Source: Sinorhizobium sp. A49 | GTDB taxonomy: Bacteria > Pseudomonadota > Alphaproteobacteria > Rhizobiales > Rhizobiaceae | Direction: 5' to 3' | DNA length: 64,000 nucleotides | Assembly: GCF_002002725.1 (NCBI RefSeq) | Contig: NZ_MUNW01000031.1 | Span: forward strand, 40,959-104,958 | In this document: in pieces, positions 61,675 through 64,000 of the stretch | Numbering within the stretch: the first letter of the stretch is position 1 | Layout: each line of letters opens with the position of its first letter | The notes under the pieces: model-generated | The model's database searches: none | What the model saw: the letters and a program-made list of their open reading frames with translations, nothing else | What the model was told of the DNA's origin: nothing | Made by a program: the position numbers and the translations under genes

Positions 61675-63479
61675 CGCGCACTGCCCTTCGCAATCCGTGC
61701 CGCGTTCGCAAGCGAGGCGGCTGAGATTTCGCCGACGAGGCGCGTGCCAGGCGTCTCCTGTCTTTTGCGGTCGAAGAAGATCATGGTCGGCGGGCCGACG
61801 ACGGCAAGTAAACGCATCAGTGCGCCATTCTCCGCATCGAGGGTGCTGACATCGAGACTTGCCAGCCGGACGCCGTCGAGGTGGGCCGCGACGTCAGCCG
61901 CCGTCAGAACGGATCGCTCGATCGTGCGGCAGGTGACGCACCAGTCCGCGGTGACATAGACGAGGGTGGCTTGGTTGTGGGCGGCTGCGGTGTCGAGCAA
62001 ACTGGAGAGCGCGACCTCGGAATTGACCTTGGTGAAATCCGACTTCTGGATGGCGGTTGTCTCGCCAATTCCTGCCGCGCCCTTGAGCGGGCCAAGCGGG
62101 GTGAGCGGATCGCTGGCCCCAAGGCCGAAGCCCACCAAAAGGAGGCTTCCCCAAAGGAGGGATACGATGGCGGTTGAGCGTACCAGAACGCCATAGCCGC
62201 GCGTGGACCGCAACCCGTCGAAAGCGCCCGCATAGACGCCGAAGGCGAGCGCCAGTACCGCCCAGGGCAACAGGAGGAAGCGCTCGGGCAACAGCGGTAT
62301 CGCAAGCCACACCGCTGTTGCCAGGAACGCGAAACCGAAAACGTGCCGCACACTTTCCATCCACTTACCGGCGCGCGGCAACGCCTTGCCGCCGATCGTC
62401 GCCATGATGATCAGCGGTATGCCCTTACCGATACCGAGGGCGAAGAGGGCGAGTGCCCCGACCGCAATGTCGCCCGTCCGGGCAATGTAGAGCAGGGCAC
62501 CAGCAAGTGGCGCGGTGACGCAGGGACCGATGAGGAAGGCGGAGGAAAAGCCGAGGAGCGCGGCGGCGCCGACCGTGCCACCCCTCTGTCTGCCGCCGGT
62601 GAGGCGGCGGCCGATCGCTGCCGGCAGTTGTACGTGGAAAAGTCCGAAGCTGGAGAGCGCAAGCACGACGAAAAGTGCGGCGACCACGCCGATCGCGGCG
62701 GGCGATTGCAGCACGATATGCAGATTTTGCCCCGACCACGCCGCCGCGATGCCGAGGAGGCCGAAGGCTGTCGCGAGCGCCAGCACATAGGTGGATGCAA
62801 GCATGAAGCCGCGTTTTGCGGTCAGCCCCTCTCTCTCACGCGTGAGCATCGCGGCGACGATCGGATACATCGGGAAGACGCAGGGCGTGAAGGCGAGCAG
62901 CAGGCCGAAGCCGAGGAAGCCGGCAAGTAGCAGGGCAAGGCCGCCACCGGTCATGAGCCGGTCGACCGCCGTTTCGCCGCTGTCAGCTGCGATGGAAAAC
63001 GCTGTGTCCGGCCTTTCCACCGGGCGTGTGTCCTTGGCAGGCGCGAACGCAAAGCCGCTGTCTGGCTTGCTGATGGTCATCGCGACGGTATCGATCGTCC
63101 GCGTTGCCGGCGGATAGCACAACCCTCCATCCTGGCAGCCCTGGTACGTCAGGCGAAAGGTCTGGGGTGCGTCGGCGATAAAGGCTGATACCTTTTTGTA
63201 ATACACTTGCGTTGTGCCAAAGCCCGGGTCGTCCTTGATCCTGCCTGGCCTCGTCTCAAGGGTTAGCGGCTGATTGGTGTCACCTTCTGCCGAAAGAAAG
63301 TCTCTGTAGAGATAATAACCGTCGGCGATTTTCCAGGTGATCGTCAGGCGCCCGTCCTCATTCCTCACGACAGCGGGCACGAAGGCTTCATCCATCGGGA
63401 GGGGCGCTTCGAGCGCCCGGGCCGGCAAGATTGCCACCATCAAAGCCCAAACCAGTGCCAGGAGGTTTGCTTTCAGCAT
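61671..63479 (-). CDS. dsbD: Protein-disulphide reductase DsbD (ScsB-like)
   Basis: A 602-residue complete DsbD. Signal peptide about 1-23; n-terminal DsbDalpha domain with YQGCQDGGLCYPP (the Cys pair that passes electrons); eight membrane helices with TPCVFPMYP and GPCVTAPL holding the membrane Cys pair; C-terminal thioredoxin domain WCVTCR. It carries electrons from cytoplasmic thioredoxin to periplasmic partners, here the TlpA-like and DsbA-like products. The start could be 63501-63503; the ATG at 63477-63479 is preferred for its GAGG site and signal peptide. Its upstream region is a decayed lysR copy. Confidence 0.93.
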   Translation of the reverse strand: MLKANLLALVWALMVAILPARALEAPLPMDEAFVPAVVRNEDGRLTITWKIADGYYLYRDFLSAEGDTNQPLTLETRPGRIKDDPGFGTTQVYYKKVSAFIADAPQTFRLTYQGCQDGGLCYPPATRTIDTVAMTISKPDSGFAFAPAKDTRPVERPDTAFSIAADSGETAVDRLMTGGGLALLLAGFLGFGLLLAFTPCVFPMYPIVAAMLTREREGLTAKRGFMLASTYVLALATAFGLLGIAAAWSGQNLHIVLQSPAAIGVVAALFVVLALSSFGLFHVQLPAAIGRRLTGGRQRGGTVGAAALLGFSSAFLIGPCVTAPLAGALLYIARTGDIAVGALALFALGIGKGIPLIIMATIGGKALPRAGKWMESVRHVFGFAFLATAVWLAIPLLPERFLLLPWAVLALAFGVYAGAFDGLRSTRGYGVLVRSTAIVSLLWGSLLLVGFGLGASDPLTPLGPLKGAAGIGETTAIQKSDFTKVNSEVALSSLLDTAAAHNQATLVYVTADWCVTCRTIERSVLTAADVAAHLDGVRLASLDVSTLDAENGALMRLLAVVGPPTMIFFDRKRQETPGTRLVGEISAASLANAARIAKGSAR

Positions 63480-63556
63480 CTTTGTTGCGTCCTCGTCCTT
63501 CATCGTCGCGCGACCAATCCAGTTGCCACCTTAAGGCAGCCTTAAAGTGAGGGCGG

Positions 63557-63859
63557 CTTGGCCGTAGCGAGATTGGCATCGAGGATCCGATGGGCGAGAA
63601 GTTCCTCTCGTTCTCGCGGCACGATCTGTCGCAGATCGTCGCCTACGCGTGTGACGACACCTTCTCGGTGGTGTGACTGGTATCCGCCGGTCTTGGCATC
63701 GGCTTTGCGCCGGAACGGGCACTGGATTGCCCAACCGCAATTTCGAGTTTGGCAAGGGGCGTCGACTTCGGGCTCGGTGTCGCCTCGTCGAAGGTCGATC
63801 CGAAGGCCGCCCGCGACAACATCGCCAACATCGCTAGGTCACTGGTGAACGCGGGGCGT
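63557..63859 (+). pseudogene. Decayed LysR effector-domain copy
   Basis: Plus-strand translation, with frame changes, gives SEIGIED-GEK, FSFSR, AYACDDTFSVV, a stop at 63674-63676, LVSAGLGIGFAPE, GVDFGLGVA, and IARSLVNAGR. Each piece matches the 3' third of the broken lysR at 49313-50184. A block of about 13 residues is deleted, and the HTH half is absent. It ends 15 bp before the dif-like motif at 63874. Confidence 0.85.
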
Positions 63860-63873
63860 TGCGGGTGCACGAG

Positions 63874-63889
63874 GATCGCATAATGTATC
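63874..63889 (+). repeat. dif-like 16-bp motif (copy D)
   Basis: gatcgcataatgtatc in the same orientation as copies A-C, preceded by GTGCACGAG (compare GGCCACGAA before copy C) and followed by CGTTTGGAA. It separates the decayed lysR copy from a minus-strand frame at the window's right end. Confidence 0.75.
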
Positions 63890-63920
63890 GTTTGGAAGGC
63901 GGTGTACTGCGCAGGACCGA

Positions 63921-64000
63921 TTACGCCGCTCTATCGATTTCTGGGATCAACTCCAGTTCGCCATGGAGCGCTATTTCCTCTGTCTTGAGGTTGAAGCTGG
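63921..64000 (-). CDS. Possible C-terminus of a gene continuing beyond the window
   Basis: The minus strand is open from the right edge to a TAA at 63921-63923 and ends FNLKTEEIALHGELELIPEID plus three residues. Twenty-five codons are too few to name a family. The placement, just past a dif-like motif, is the same as that of the XRE genes at 44442 and 48912. Confidence 0.3.
   Translation of the reverse strand, partial: SFNLKTEEIALHGELELIPEIDRAA

Noticed and set aside
60872..61711. 279-codon minus-strand frame overlapping the TlpA fusion
   Set aside because: It is a shifted frame of a gene whose own frame shows WCPPC and an ATGA coupling to dsbD.
1..64000. CRISPR array
   Set aside because: No regularly spaced short direct repeats; the 16-bp motif copies are kilobases apart.

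Overview
This is a high-GC stretch of an alphaproteobacterial genome, most likely from the Rhizobiaceae (Rhizobium/Agrobacterium/Ensifer relatives). The evidence is the gene families (CrgA-like LysR regulators beside short-chain dehydrogenases, winged-helix/NB-ARC regulators, a BclA/SbmA-like peptide transporter) and IS110 and IS6 remnants. There are no ribosomal, tRNA or other core housekeeping genes, and broken genes, IS fragments and repeats are frequent. It therefore reads as an accessory region, probably of a megaplasmid, chromid or genomic island. The species cannot be told from the sequence.

Bases 1-31,900 are mostly small redox and hydrolase operons, each next to its own regulator. 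In order these are: an SDR divergent from a LysR gene; an exported Cys-type hydrolase, a cytochrome P460-like protein and a DUF4405 membrane protein; an HNH nuclease and a lone tyrosine recombinase; a 967-residue winged-helix/ATPase regulator and an MFS carrier; exported VOC and ABM proteins, an SDR and an aldo/keto reductase. An IS110/IS6 scar follows, then ABM, PfpI-like and alpha/beta-hydrolase genes, two more winged-helix/ATPase regulators around an Old Yellow Enzyme gene, a cNMP-domain flavoprotein, a HbpS-SDR-aldehyde dehydrogenase operon, a dehalogenase-like hydrolase and an NhaA-DsbA fusion.

Bases 31,900-49,300 alternate intact operons with debris. A decayed copy of the 11.7-kb SDR is followed by a cyclophilin-like protein, a membrane adenylate cyclase and a LysR gene with a good T-N11-A operator. 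That operator faces a three-part molybdenum hydroxylase ([2Fe-2S] subunit, Tat-exported Mo subunit, cytochrome c). Next come an MFS/cyclophilin-like pair, a zinc alcohol dehydrogenase, a broken xdhC, a GSU2403-type nucleotidyltransferase, XRE fragments, a SbmA/BacA-type ABC exporter and a small secreted protein. A 16-bp motif resembling half of a Xer dif site (gatcgcataatgtatc) occurs four times in one orientation, at the seams between these blocks.

Bases 50,700-54,900 hold the most unusual content: four same-strand genes for a GIY-YIG nuclease-like protein, two long helical proteins each with a central hydrophobic segment (like bipartite alpha-pore-forming proteins), and a papain-like cysteine peptidase. 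The block is bracketed by a 20-bp direct repeat derived from the 3' end of a neighbouring broken lysR gene. I see no obvious named system; a protease-controlled pore or contact toxin/defence module is an inference.

Bases 55,100-64,000 contain an Ldh-family remnant; a LysR gene divergent from a RidA/class V aminotransferase/SDR operon that ends in a frameshifted arginase-family gene; an scs-like thiol-redox operon (DsbD, Lgt-like/TlpA fusion, DsbA); a second decayed copy of the broken lysR; and the fourth dif-like motif.
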